Notes: a model not told the origin generated them from the sequence alone. A stretch of DNA of 64,000 nt from Selaginella tamariscina (GCA_003024785.1 PUQB01000134.1:310012-374011), one strand, 5' to 3'; positions 22,958 through 35,685 are shown, counted from the stretch's first letter. Numbers and translations are program-made.

Positions 22958-24977
22958 TGTCAGAGTTTTTACCTGGTGTCATAAAGGCGGCTTGCTAGGT
23001 GCCAACCCTGGAATCCCCTCTCTTGGAAACCCATAGAACTTGGTAAATAATCCGTATTAGTTGACTAAGTCCTCGAACGAAACTCACCTTGTGAATCAAG
23101 ATACATGGACTAGCCGAGCTTTAGGTGTCGTTCCTAGCTTGGCATGGTTGAGGCGGTCGGAGCAAGGCCTCAACCACTAGTTTTGCGGAACGTGAACTCG
23201 GGCAATGCCTTTGAGCTTGCAAACAGGTTTTCGGACCAAGGAATCTGACTAACTCCTTGGAAGTGACGTGCCCCTATCTCAAAGGCAAGATCTTGCCAAC
23301 GATAAGGATAGTCTAATCCTAGGGTGGGTTGTACCCCTGTCGTGTGGAAGTTTGGGCGGCACAACGGAGGGTTGCACCTTGACGACAAGCTTAGCTTGCA
23401 CCGGTAAGAGGTTAACGAGCTCTCTTTTGAACCCAGGAAGCCTCACTACATATACTCTACCTTATTTATGTGATGGACCCCCCCCCCCCCCCCCCCCCCC
23501 TTTTGGAATCTTGCTCTCTTCCTTGTTCCTGGATCATGGCTTGACATGTTGAAGACTTCCCAGTCTAGCAAACTGACAAAAGTGAGTAAGTGGGCTGGCA
23601 CGGAAATGCCAGCCCTTAGAGAAAATGGTTGTCCTAACCTAATCCTAAACCTAACCCCTAAGGGGGGTTTAAGACGTGGGGTTAGGCAACCCTAGGGTTA
23701 GGTCAACTCTAGGGGTCCCAACCCTTATTTTAACAAGCTTAATTTGCAAAGAACCCTAACCTGGAACGTCAAAATGGGGAGAGTTTCTAAAGGTAAGTTC
23801 TAACTTCGCCTAGAGTTTCTTGCAAATACCTAATGACACCTGGCCGGACCATCACTAAATACCCAAGTGCACTAAACAGGCCTGTTTCCTACTACATCTA
23901 GGTTCGTCACACAATTAGTAAGTAACAACAGTCAAACCCCAAAGTAAAGGGTTGAGTCATAGTAAAACCTAGCCTTAGGGAGTTTGCTTAGCAAAACACT
24001 CGTGTCATAGCGCACACTTGTGTCCTCACTAAGTACTAGCCCTAGGTCTCGGGTATAACTTGACCACTCAAACCCTTAGGGGTTAGTCATGGTTCATGGT
24101 ACCCCTTGTCGCCCTAAAGGGGTTGTACTCCCGGATGAGGGTGATTCCTCAAGGGGTAAGTGACGATGCCTTAGCTCTGTCTAGGGGTATGTGTGGAACA
24201 CATGTCTCCTTGATGGGGGTTAGGGCATGAGCCTGTCTAGGTCTTCTAGGGCAAGACCCTAAGTCAACTAGGGTTATCCCTCAAGGGTTCTGGGGGCAGA
24301 CATTCTAGGGAGACTTAGGCTAAACCCTAAGCTCCTGTCCACTTGGCATTAGAGTCTAACCTTAAGGGTCGTTAGGGTTGTTCTACAATTGTCAGAGTTT
24401 TAACCCAAAGGGCCAACATGTGGCTGCTAGGTGGCCATTCGGCGTCATCACCCTGTGTGAGCAACGCTAAGTTTCACAAGGTTGTGATACGTCCACTCCC
24501 CAGGAATTTAAGTATATATCCTTGTACTCAGCTATATAGTCATCACTAAGTACTTGCTGTAAGCATTTCTCCCCCTTTCTTTATTCCCAGAACCGCCTAA
24601 GCAACCATGGAAAGTTTGTGCCCACTGTAGTCTTACCTGCACCTATTCCAAGAGTATCATCAGATTACAAGAGAGAGCTATCGTCACACGCAGCGCACAT
24701 TGGCCCGGATAACTCTCACTTGCTAGATCCACCATGACCAACAAGAGGGTTTTTGCAAAGATCAATGACACAAGGACCATAGCCACAAAAAAAAAAAAAA
24801 AAAAAGGAAGCGTACCCTGGCATCTGGAAGTTAGGGCGGCACAACAGAGGGTTGTACCTTAACGACACAAGTTAAAGCTTGCACCGGTAAAGAGAGCAAC
24901 GAACTCAGTCATGAACCCAGGAGCTCTATACATTACTCTACCTTATTTATGTGACGGAGCCCCCCCCCCTTCTTTCA
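22958..24977 (-). repeat. 3' LTR region of family 2, with an extra 1-kb segment
   Basis: 22958-23970 matches the 5' LTR at 30037-31006. From about 23971 to 24977 there is additional LTR-like DNA rich in CCCTAA-type motifs. It includes a diverged second copy (24390-24977) of the LTR segment 22958-23500, with the same TGTCAGAG start and the same TACCTTATTTATGTGA block before poly-C. Either the 3' LTR is a longer rearranged variant or a related LTR fragment was inserted. A 23-base poly-C tract sits at 23478-23500. Confidence 0.65.
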
Positions 24978-25078
24978 TAGTGAGTTAGTTAATTTCTTTA
25001 AGTTAACTAGAATTTATATTGGAGGCCTCTAGTTAAGGTTTTTTGTCAGCCCTAGGTTAATAAGAAATAACTTTATTT

Positions 25079-26330
25079 TTAATCAATTTGAGACCTCGCC
25101 TCAAACTCATTCACTAACTCCATCGCGTTCTGCAAACTCTTCAATGGTTCCCATGTCGATTCGCATGCCGGGTACCCTTTCCACTTAACAAGATATTTAC
25201 GTTTACGTTTTTTGCCGTTTATGAATGTTTCACCCCTTTAATATCGCCTCAACTTCAAATTCTTTCTCCTCACCAACTAACTCTGGAGGTGGACGCAACT
25301 ATGATTCTATGTGGATGTTTCTCATCCTTGTGGAATGGCTCGAGACATGTTGTGTATTGTTCCCAACTCTGGAGGAAGATCTAACCATAAGCCACTTTCC
25401 CTACTTGCTTCACCACCTTGTATGGACCTATGTAGTGCGATAGAAACTTCCTCGAAAGAGTGTTGGAACCTTCAGGTTTTTGGTACTCAACAATACCATA
25501 TCCCCAACCTGATACTCTACATCCCGCCGATGCTTATCGTACTGCTGACGATACCTTTCCTGAGCTGCAGCCATCGCTTGACGAGCAGCTTCCCATGTTC
25601 GATACAATTGTCCCGTGAACTCTGCTACAGATGGAACTCGATTGCTATCGTCTTTCGGTAACACCATACTCTGAGGAATACCACCCTTATTCCCAGTTAA
25701 CACTTCCATCGGGCTACATCCGATTGCAGTGTGCATCGAGTTATTGTAACATATCTCAGCCATATCAAGTGTTCAGCCCAATCAAGTTGATCACCTTGAA
25801 CATAGCATCTGAGATAGTCCTCGACTTGTCGGTTCACCCTCTCCGTTTGACCATCAGTTTGTGGATGGTAAGCTGTACTGAACTTGAGCATCGTACCAAA
25901 CTGCTTAAACAACGTTCCCCAAAACTTCCCGTAAATCGAGGATCCCGATCTGAGATCATCGTTTCCGGTAGTGCGCACTCTTATGACTTCGTGGAAGAAC
26001 AACTTGCTGCTTGAATTGCATTCACTGTCTCTACAGTTGGAATGAAATGAGCAACCTTTGAAAATCGATCGACTACCACCATGAGCATTAAAACCACAAG
26101 ATTTTGGCAATCCCATGATAAAGTCCAAAGTAACACTTTGAAATGGCCGCTCTGGAATCGGTATACACTGCAACTTCCCAGCTCGTTTTTGCGATCGCTC
26201 TTTACTTGTTGACATGTGGGGCATGTCTTGACATACTTGGCAACATCATCTATCATACCCGGCCAATAGAATCCCTGTTTCAACAAAGCCAACGTCTTAT
26301 GCCTTCCACCATGTCCTGCCAAAGGAACGT
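25079..26330 (-). pseudogene. Family-2 integrase with C-terminal chromodomain
   Basis: The HHCC zinc finger is visible as HGGRHKTLALLKQGFYWPGM followed by CPTCQQVKSDR (about 26200-26320). The catalytic core follows (..VTLDFIMGLPKS.., TAYHPQTDGQTERVNRQVED), then a GPY/F-like C-terminal part (RDVEYQVGDMVLLSTKNL) and a chromodomain at 25079-25210 (KYLVKWKGYPACESTWEPL, ending ARSQID and a stop). The chromodomain, known to guide chromovirus integration to marked chromatin, places the element among chromoviruses. Frame changes between 25430 and 26330 prevent one continuous product. Confidence 0.85.
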
Positions 26331-26599
26331 CGTGATGCTCTCTTAACAGCCTCTCCCTCCATGTCCCTTCTGGAACATAGAGTCTCTTTTCTTTATAATA
26401 AAGAACTCCATCTCGTACTGCAAAATGGCCTGTTTGAGTGCATCCATTCGACTTTCTATTCCTGCTGGAATATTACCATCTCTTCGTAACTGATGAACTT
26501 GTTTCCTCTTTGCCACCAGGCTCAAAGCCTCCTTAGCAAACTTGTCCTGAGGATACGCCGTCACAAATTCATCCACCAAAGTTGACACGGGTGCTGACA

Positions 26600-27850
26600 T
26601 AAACGAAGATGACCCTTTCTACTGAGTGCATCAGCTACCACATTGTCCTTTGCCTTATGTCTGATTTCAGGCTGAAATCGTGCCAACTTTGCTGCCATCT
26701 AGCATACTTTGGCGATAGCTTCGGCTGCGTTTCAAAATACCTTAGAGTTACACTATCTGTCCAAACCACAGTGCCATGACTTGGAAGATAATGACGCCAA
26801 TACTCCAAGGAAGCAACAATAGCATACATCTCCTTTTCGTGAGTAGGCCATCGAGTTTGCGCGGCATCTAACTTCTTCGAAAAAGGACACTGGATGTCCT
26901 TTCTGTTGCAATACACCACCAATTGCAAAGTCGGAAGCGTCACATTCTACTTCAAAGGGATCTTCAAAGATGGGCAACTGCAAAACTGGCTCAGAAGAGA
27001 TAGCCTCTTTGAGTTTGACGAACGCACGTTGGCACTCTGGAGTCCAATGCCATGGAATGTTTTCGTAAGATCTGTCAATGGGGCCGCTATTTCGAGTAAC
27101 CCTTTATGAATCTTCGGTAATACCCTGTCAGACCAAGAAATGATCTAACTTCATGCACGTCTTTTAAAGTCATCCACTCAGTAATAGCTTGAATTTTCTT
27201 TGGGTCCATGGCAACCTCCCCACCTGAGATCAAGTGTCCCAAGAAATCTATCTTGGTTTGACCAAATGCGCACTTGCTTTCTTTAGCATACAACTGGTTC
27301 TCTCTCAACCTCTGAAACACTTTTTCTAAGTGTTCCACATGTTCCTCAATTGTCGAACTGAAAATCAGAATGTCATCAATATACACCACTACGAACTCGT
27401 CTAGATAGTCTCTAAACACATCATCCATCATTGTGCAAAAAGTTGCTGGAGCATTGCAACCCGAATGGCAAGACTAGAAACTCAAATGATCCATAACGCG
27501 TTCGAAAAGCGGTCTTCTCAATGTCATTCTCTGCTACCCGAATCTGATGGTACCCGATCTCAAGTCTATTCTTGAAAAATACTTTGCTTTGATAGCCTAT
27601 CAAATAAGTCGTCCACTCGTGGAAGAGGATACTTATTTTTGATAGTTATCGCGTTCAGTGCTCGATAGTCCACACACATTCGCATCGTACCATCCTTTTT
27701 CATTACAAACAAGATAGGTGCACCATACGGCGATCGACTAGGTCGAATGTGTCCTCGACCAATCAATTCTGTCAGCTGTCTCTTCAATTCTACTAACTCT
27801 TGAGGATTCAACCGATATGGGGCTCTTGCCGGTGGAGACGAACCTGGCAA
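26600..27850 (-). pseudogene. Family-2 reverse transcriptase and RNase H
   Basis: Reverse transcriptase: [34 protein letters not shown], a frame change near 27590, LPFGLQ.., and the catalytic [14 protein letters not shown] at about 27370-27390. Thumb region: [17 protein letters not shown]. RNase H at 26640-26980 has ECDASDFAIGGVLQQKG, TRWPTHEKEMYAIV and WTDSVTLRYF. At least three frame shifts interrupt it. Confidence 0.88.
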
Positions 27851-27949
27851 AATCTCTATCTGTGGTCCACAGCTCGACGTGGAGGTAACTCAGGCGGCAA
27901 GTCTTCTGGCAACACATCCTTAAACATGTTCAAGACTTCCAAAATAGGT

Positions 27950-28897
27950 TCAGGAACAGATTCTTGACCATGACTTCACTCCAAAACCATTGCAAGAAAC
28001 ACCCGTTCCTGTACGCAACTGAGTTAAGGTAAGGAACATAGGATTCCAATCCTTATCAGTTAGCGTTTCCATTTGAGCGTGGTTTCTAATGTCCTCTTTA
28101 TCTGCTGCAAGCGTGATTCGATTATCTCCGGAACCCCTCATTTCGATTACATGTTTATGGAACCATTCCATACCCAAAACAAAGTCAAACCCCGTCATAT
28201 TCAAGACAACTAAGTCTAGCTTAGCCTTCCAATCTTTGATTTGGACAGGAACTGCCCTTGCTATATTATTAGTATTTTGAGAACCTTTGCCAAAATTGAT
28301 CTTTATTTCACACATCTTTATTACATCCAAATTCAATCGACGAGCTAGACTAGTCGATATGAAGTTGTATGTTGCTCCAGTATCGATCATCATTCGGACT
28401 CGGTCCCCTCGTATCCTTCCTGTCAAATATAGCAAAGGGTCAGTTTTGTCTTGAATAGCGAATAAGGCAGGTTGTGTCTGGCACAACATTACCTCTTCTG
28501 ACTCATCTTCCGGATCTTCAAGCGTTTCTGGTTCAGCAACTTCCTCTTCTACCATCGCCTTGAAATGTCCTGATTGTTGTGAGGGTGCCGGACACTCTTT
28601 AGCAAAATGACCAGGCTTGTTACAATTATAACATTTCACGACCCCGCCTGCGGAACGGGGGAGCAGACTTTGGAGCCGATCCTTTGGCCTGCTGAGGAGG
28701 TGGTAACGCCAATGGTTTCCGAAATCCGGTGGGTCTTGATGTGTCCGAAAACTTGGAACTGCCGACAAAGGGACTTGCACTTCGAATTGATGGCGATTGA
28801 TCTGGTCGCCTATCAAACCTTCTGAACCCAGACTTTGGAGGAAACTCCTTGGTTTAGGTTTTGCTTCCTCCCCTTTGTACAAGTCTTCTAACGACAT
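27950..28897 (-). pseudogene. Family-2 gag zinc knuckle and aspartic protease
   Basis: One open frame of about 315 codons holds the CCHC knuckle CYNCNKPGHFAKEC, an acidic spacer, and the retropepsin core with the active site MMIDTGATYNFIS and the flap-side FVLGMEWFHKH. It is contiguous with gag upstream (in element orientation) through a frame change near 28900. Gag-protease order and motifs are typical of Ty3/gypsy. Confidence 0.85.
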
Positions 28898-29711
28898 GCC
28901 ATAAGCAACCTTTTGAGCTGCCTCTTGACATTCCCGATAGCTTGTTGGCTTGTACCTTAAGATTTCTCTTCGCGTTTCTCATTCAAGCTAGCCATGAAGC
29001 AACTTCGAGCTTCATCATCGCTCATATTTGGCACCAATCGCCGTACACTTTCGAATCGATAAACGTGGTCCATGGACTTCCCCGAACTCCCTGTTGACAA
29101 AGTGCCAGGTCAGCACGCAATCGCAAACCGAGATCATCCGGCATATACTGCTTTTTGATCTCCTTTTTCATGTGCTTCCAGCTGTTTCGGTATCCACGTT
29201 CACCTTCAACAATTCGCCACCAAGTCTTAGCTTCTTCTTTAAGAAACTGCTTGGCACATGCAACCTTTTCTGTCTTTCTCACGGAAGCAGCCTCGAAATA
29301 GCTTTCCATATCATACAACCAGTCATCCAAAACCTTGTAATCCTTTGAACCCATGAAATTCGAAGGCTTTACCGGTTTGAATTTACTGGGACCTCCACCA
29401 CTACTTCCGTCGAAGAATCTGATTCAGAGGAACCTGACTCTGAGTCATGCTTCTTCTTCTTTTTCCGTGTGTCTGGTTGCGGAACATCTGGCACTGTATT
29501 CGTTGGAATCCGAACGGCAACATTATCGATTCGGTCGTTCAACCCCAAACATCCCCTCGAAGTTCGTTTAGGGCATCCATCATTATTTCTCGCCAACCAG
29601 GTCGTTGTCTAACCTAGGGGGTCGACCTGGATCAGCCTCATCCATCTCCTCATTTTGAGCCTCTGCGACAGCCCTCTCTGCCTCAGGCTCTGGTTGCTTT
29701 CTTTTGCTCAT
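28898..29711 (-). pseudogene. Family-2 gag, capsid region
   Basis: It starts at 29711 with MSKRKQPEPEAERAVAEAQ, an acidic lead. A stop or frame change occurs near 29583, then KKKKKHDSESGSSESDSS. The retrotransposon gag domain follows at about 29022-29354 (KDYKVLDDWLYDMESYFEAA, FLKEEAKTWW, WKHMKKEIKKQYMP). Frame breaks separate the three pieces. Confidence 0.78.
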
Positions 29712-30020
29712 CGTATTGAACCCTAGTTCAACACTCGGAGAATATGCTTGGAATATTCCCAATGTAAGTTGGAAACACCCTGCACAGGTTGTACACCCAC
29801 ACACATCAGCTTAAACTAGCATAAGACTTTCGGACATACCTAGAATCTCACGCCGACTCACTGAGCAAGTGTTCTCCGAAGTTTGACAACTCACAGGATC
29901 AAACTCTCTGCGCAGAATACAGACATGTCAACCAAAGCAATAGAGTATATCAAGAATTTAGAGTTATCTAAACATTGAAACACCCTACGACTTAAGGCAG
30001 TCCTACTGACCGCAGAGAAC

Positions 30021-30034
30021 TTGCTCCGATACCA
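30021..30034 (-). other. Primer-binding site of family 2 (initiator tRNA-Met type)
   Basis: On the minus strand the LTR end CTCTGACA is followed, after AT, by TGGTATCGGAGCAA. This differs by one base from the usual plant TGGTATCAGAGC site for initiator methionine tRNA. Confidence 0.85.
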
Positions 30035-30036
30035 AT

Positions 30037-31006
30037 TGTCAGAGTTTTTACCTGGTGCCACAAAGGCGGCTTGCCAGGTGCCAACCCTGGAATCCCCTCT
30101 CTGGAAACCCCACGGAATCTGGTAAAGTAACCCGTATTAGGAACCCAAGCCTTAGGAACAAACCCTAACTGACTAAGTCCACGAACGAGACTCACCTTGT
30201 GAATCAGGATACACGGACTAGCCGAGCTTTAGGTGTGTTCCTAGCTTGGCGTGGTTGAGGCGGCCGGAGCAAGGCCTCAACCACTAGTTTGCGGAACGTG
30301 AACTCGGGCAATGCCTTTGAGCTTGCGAGCAGGTTTTCGGACCAAGGAATCTGACTAACTCCTTGGAAGTGACGTGTGCCCTATCTCAAAGGCAAGATCC
30401 TGCCAACGATAAGGATAGTCTAACCCTAGGGTGGGTTGTACCCCTGTCGTGTGGAAGTTTGGGCGGCACAACAGAGGGTTGCACCTTGACGACACAAGCT
30501 TAGCTTGCACCGGTAGGAGGTTAACGAGCTCTCTTTTGAACCCAGGAAGCCTCACTACATATACTCTACCTTATTTATGTGACGGACCCCCCCCCCCTGT
30601 TTACCTAATGAGTAAGTGGGCTGGCACGGAAATGCCAGCCCTTAGAGAAAATGGTTGTCCTAACCTAACCCTAAACCTAACCCCTAGGGGGGGGTTTAGG
30701 ACGTGGGGTTAGGGCAACCCTAGGGTTAGGTCAACCCTAGGGTGTCCCTAACCCTTATTTTGACAAGCTATAATTTGCAAAGAACCCTAACCTGGAACGT
30801 CAAAACGGGGAGAGTTTCTAGAAGGTAAGTCTAGCTTCGCCTAGAGTTTCCTGCAAATACCTAATGACACCCCCGGACCATCACTAGATACCCAAGTGCA
30901 CTAAATGGGCATGTTTCTTACTACATCTAGGGTTCGTCACACAACTGGTAAGTAACAACAGTCAAACCCCAAAGTAAAGGGTCGAGTCATAGTAAAAACT
31001 ATGACA
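30037..31006 (-). repeat. 5' LTR of family 2
   Basis: 970 bp, with TG..CA ends in element orientation. It contains a poly-G tract (plus-strand C run at about 30588-30598), a CATAAATAAGG block as a possible TATA-type promoter, and a CCCTAA/CCCTAG-rich stretch at 30660-30790. Confidence 0.85.
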
Positions 31007-31011
31007 AAATG

Positions 31012-31468
31012 CTTTAACCGTTGCACATGTACAATCTCCGGAGGATCGGGTTGAATATCGTGCCGAACCTCATAAACTTGTGGCCCTACTTGCCGTAGCA
31101 CTCGATACAGTCCTTTCCACTAAGGAAGGGACTCTTAGCTAAACCACATATCGTAAGCTTGGGAAAACAAACCAACATCAGTTCATCAACCTTGTACTCC
31201 ACAGGAGGATGATGATGCGATTGTAGCTTGTTGCTGTCCTACTTGTACACGGCCCAAGTGTTCTGCTGACTCTGCAGGAACCAATGGAAAAATGCTCGTC
31301 AGATATCGATTCCACGACCTAGCATCAGTAGCTCGCAGTAATCGAGAAGGCAAACCCAAGTCCATTGGCAACACCGGGTCATGACCATACAAGAGCTTAT
31401 ATGGAGAAGTACCAATGGAATTTTGAACTCCAGTGACATAAGCATATCGGAGAGACGGCAGATAACTT
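31012..31468 (-). pseudogene. Integrase C-terminal part of the minus-strand family-1 copy
   Basis: The reverse complement aligns to 21625-21920 of the forward copy (LRYAYVTGVQNSIGTSPYK-like, MYGHDPVLPMDLGLPSRLL) and continues further, into a GPY/F-like module (VGPQVYEVRHDIQPDPPEIV) absent from the forward copy. The 5' side is cut at 31468, next to the flanking direct repeat. Confidence 0.75.
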
Positions 31469-31481
31469 GGTGGAGGTGAGG

Positions 31482-31553
31482 GGCAAAACTAATTGATGCG
31501 TATATAAAATGATTCTATATAAAGATGTGTTATATATATATATAGCTCTGATT
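31482..31553 (+). repeat. Right copy of the direct repeat flanking the composite
   Basis: Matches 17449-17523. It is directly preceded by GGTGGAGGTGAGG, which itself resembles the family-1 leader at 17678-17690 (TGGTGGAGATGAGG). Confidence 0.85.
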
Positions 31554-32689
31554 CTAAATTTAACTTAAGGTTTTATAATGTAATATATTAAATATTATAT
31601 AAGTGTTTAATAATAATATAAAAATATTTTATTAAGCAATTCTGCATTCACAGGCATAGCAGTGAAGACGTACATGCGAAATATTATATATTTTTCAACA
31701 TTCCTGGGAACAGAAATAATATGTAAGTGTTATATTATATATTTATATATAATAAATATAAATATAAAAATGGAATTTCTATGCATCGCATAATACATTG
31801 AACTTGAAGTATTTTGTCAAAATATATGAAAATATTTATTCGTCGTATTTTGGATTTCATATAAATAATATTTTAGAGATTTATATATATATGTTAATAT
31901 ATATATATAATATTAAATGAATTGAGTTCGGACAGCTCAAAGACGAACTGTAATACATATACATATGCGGCGTGTGTGCGAGTTTAGATATCAAATAACT
32001 AATTATGTATTAATTATAGTTGATTAGCTATAATATGTATTTTTTAATATAATGTATTTATTTTATATATATTTTATGTAAACAGAATAAACATTATTTA
32101 TTTAACAAAACGTTTACATATTCAAATTTAATTTAGGTATTATTTGTATAGTTGTGGTAATTAACTTAGGTTGTAAATGGGTTCTAAAATATAAATATAG
32201 CCTCGTATTCTCGTCTATGTATAAACATTTTGTACACTATTTAACTAGTATATTATATATGTATTATATTTATATACTGATGCATATGCCTCCTTTAACA
32301 CGCACACGCACACCTTTATAAGATAAAAAAGCACTAACAATATATTTTAATTAAGCTAAGCTAATAATTTTTAATAATCTATACCTATAGATTCTATACG
32401 CATGTATACATATGTTAGAAAGGAAATCCATTCGTTAAGAATGTCAAACAGTATATAATCTAGATCAAACGTCATAACAAATGAGGCTACACACACGCAC
32501 ACGCACACCCAGAGTCATCAGTACATGTGTGCATGTGTAAATACCACAATACGTGTGTGTGATGAAAATGATAACGTACCGCTAGTTGAATTTCCCACAA
32601 AGGGATACTCTCTTCTTTCTCGCTCTCTCTCCCTCTCTCTCTCTCTCTTGCACACAAACAACACACTCTCTCGGGATTAAGGACTGACC

Positions 32690-33290
32690 TTATTAAAGAT
32701 TACAGGTTCTTAAACTCACGAATATGCTTTTCATCTGAAATGCGTTAATGGATATTTTAGGAATGTGTTATGATTGTTGAACAACTGGAAAGTAGAAACA
32801 TACAACAATACTGTATATGAATACTACACCCATTGGTTTTCAAGAGAGGACATGTAATCTAAGCGTACCAGGATTCAACGTTCATACGTTAAATGTACTT
32901 GTCTGAAACAAACACAACACACACACACACAATATACATGATAATATACATATATAGGTGAAGAATCAATAAACCTGAGCATCATCTATTCTCTTCTCCA
33001 GCTCCACAAAATCATTATTATTAAAGGTAAAAGTTGCATCTTTCTCCCTCTCCCCATAGCACACACGCACACGCACGCACACAAACACGATTGAATGGGT
33101 TTTTGAGCTCGGTCAGCTTTTTGTACATAGAGTTTTATTCTCTTGTGCAACAAAAGAAGGATGTTTTTAAGCACTAATGGATGTAACTTTAACATTTCTT
33201 TCATAATATGATATGGAAGTTTTCAAAATGTATTTCTTAAAGAAGCTTGGATAAGATCTGGTAACATGAGAAGCTAATTTAACAATGTGA
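32690..33290 (-). pseudogene. Possible relic or C-terminal exons of an unrecognised coiled-coil protein
   Basis: Less AT-rich than its surroundings. Minus-strand pieces look protein-like and lie next to splice-like sites: EKDATFTFNNNDFVELEKRI ending DDAQ before a GTTTAT donor (about 32976-33050), KKLTELKNPFN (about 33085-33120, in a shifted frame), and DEKHIREFKNL followed by a stop after a TTTCAG acceptor (about 32700-32740). No single frame joins them. It could be a decayed gene or chance, and no function is proposed. Confidence 0.22.
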
Positions 33291-35573
33291 TGTTTAGCCT
33301 GAACAATCCCATCAATCAGCAATTAACCACCATAAATATGGATTTAAAGAGGAGCAGTATGAATTGGTTTGTAATTTACATTAAGTGACATAGTAAGTTT
33401 TTTTCTTTTTTAAAAAAAAAAAATAACATCCATCTCTCTCTCTCAAATATATATATATATGGATAATATATATGTGTATGTGTGTTTTATTTCAGCGATT
33501 GCACATTCTGAAGATTATTATGCATTATCCTTTAAAAATCAACATCGATAATTTATTCAATTATATAAAAGCAGTTATTACAAAATAAATAGGCATGATC
33601 CATTTAAAGTGAAAATTATGAAGAATTGTGGTATAATTGTGAGGGCTATAATCTCTTTACTTATGTTGTACATTTAATAGTGTTCCACCACAAAACATTC
33701 AAAATAAAGATATCTTATTCATTGTTGAAGAGGAATTTTTTTTTAAATCAGAAGAAGAAATTCAAGACTATCATTTAATTTCTTTCTACAGTTTTGAGAG
33801 TTGACAAATGATATGTTTTAAATTAATATATATATTATAAATTATTAATTAATTTTGTTAAACATGTAAAAATAAAAAAAAAATCGTCACTATCAAATAC
33901 AAATTACTCATTTTAAATAACATCCATATGAAATATACTTAATGTTATTAATATAACTTGTACATGGGAATTCTTTTAAATAATTTGAATTTTTAGTGAA
34001 AAAAAATTAATTAAAAATATTATATATAACATATATAATTATAAGACATTAATATTAATTTCTTTTTAATTTTGATAATAACTCTAACGTTACTCATTCA
34101 ATTTTGACACCACTCATTCCACCACAACTTTGAACATTCGTAAAAGCAATTGATAATAAAATTTATCTTTTCATAACTGTGATTATGATTCATTATATTT
34201 AAGAATTGTGTTCAATTAATTATAAATCATATACATTAATAAGTATTTTAAATTTAAACTCCTTAACAAAATTCCCTCTCTCTTAGTATTTTGTTAATTA
34301 TAAATCCATTATATTATATAACATATAGTGTAACGAATGATAATCATTTTTTTACATTTTAAATGAATGAAAATTAACTATATACAAGCAATCCAATTTT
34401 ATAACATTTATTTTATTCGTAATGTATATAATTTCTTATTATGGTTTGTATTTCTTTATTTTTTTAATGTGTTTTTTCTAATTATTATGTTATAACTGAA
34501 AGTGAAAAAAAGGTATAATATTAATATAAGAATATCTATACATTTGAAAAAATTATAATTCGATTTTGAAAATAATGCATATATAATCTTAACATAATAA
34601 AGGACTTTATCTTATGAATTATATATATATATATATATATATAATAAACATAAATTAATTTTTAATATATTCATGATTAAGTAATTTATTTTATCACTTT
34701 ACACACTTTTTTTCTTTTTAAATTTGAGATTATATTTTAAAAACTAATCATAGTATTAGAATATATTGAAATTACTTATTATATGTGTAACAAATTTAAA
34801 ATTTTCATAAAATAATAGTCTTATCTAAAATTTTATGATAATTAATAATTTTAAAATTCTTAAATCAAAATTTTTAAAATAATTAAAAAATCTTAAGAGA
34901 TTTTAAAATTTAAAATAGAATACCCTTTAAAATCTTTAGTACACAAAAGATTTTTAGTCATTTTTAAAATTTTAAATAAATATATAAATACATTCTTTTA
35001 AAATCGTTTAAAATTTTAAGATCTTAAAATCTGAAATGTTAAATATGATTTTTATAAAAAGACTTAATGTCTTTAATGCATTGGTGATAAAATTATAATT
35101 TAATTTCCTTTTAAACCAATAATATAAAAGAAAAATTAACTTTTTAATAATTTAAATTGACTTCACTAACAAGAATTTTTTTAAACCGTTAAGTTAAAAT
35201 TATAACAAGAATTTTTTTGATGTTGAACATATCTTTTAAAGTTGAAATAAATAAAATCATAAATTTTTTAATTAATTATTAAAATTAATATATATTAAAA
35301 TTACATAACTAACGTCCATAAACTTTATACTTGTTTTATGTTTGTCTATATTCAAAAATATCGATTTGCCTTTATATTAATGCTTAAACACTGACAATTC
35401 ATTTTCATTTTAATAAAAGGTTTAGCACTTTATTTAATATGTTAAATTATTTTTCATTAAATTTACATTATAAAATAAAAAGTATTCACTTATACTTTTG
35501 GAAAAAAAAGTATTTATTTTCAATAGTGATTTTGAATATATAATAAATAATCGTGTGCAATCATTTTTCGGCA

Positions 35574-35685
35574 TAACTTATGAATCTTATTACAATTAAA
35601 ATGATAATTAATTTAATTATCTGCACGTTTAGTCTCATATAAAATATAATCAAACACACATACATATATAATATAAAATATAATT

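Larger units (their letters stand above)
22958..31006 (-). mobile_element. Nested Ty3/gypsy chromovirus, family 2
   Basis: An 8.05-kb element read right to left: 5' LTR 30037-31006, primer-binding site 30021-30034, gag from 29711, protease, reverse transcriptase, RNase H, integrase, chromodomain ending at 25079, a polypurine/poly-G zone, then the 3' LTR region starting from 22958. The 5-bp duplication AAATG flanks it at 22953-22957 and 31007-31011, showing insertion into the family-1 copy. LTRs begin TGTCATAG and end CTCTGACA. Several frame breaks occur, but domains are far better preserved than in family 1, so it is the younger insertion. Confidence 0.9.

Noticed and set aside
1801-30790. 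CCCTAA runs considered as interstitial telomere arrays.
   Set aside because: Only one to three units occur at genes, and inside LTRs the motifs are degenerate. No true tandem telomeric array is present.
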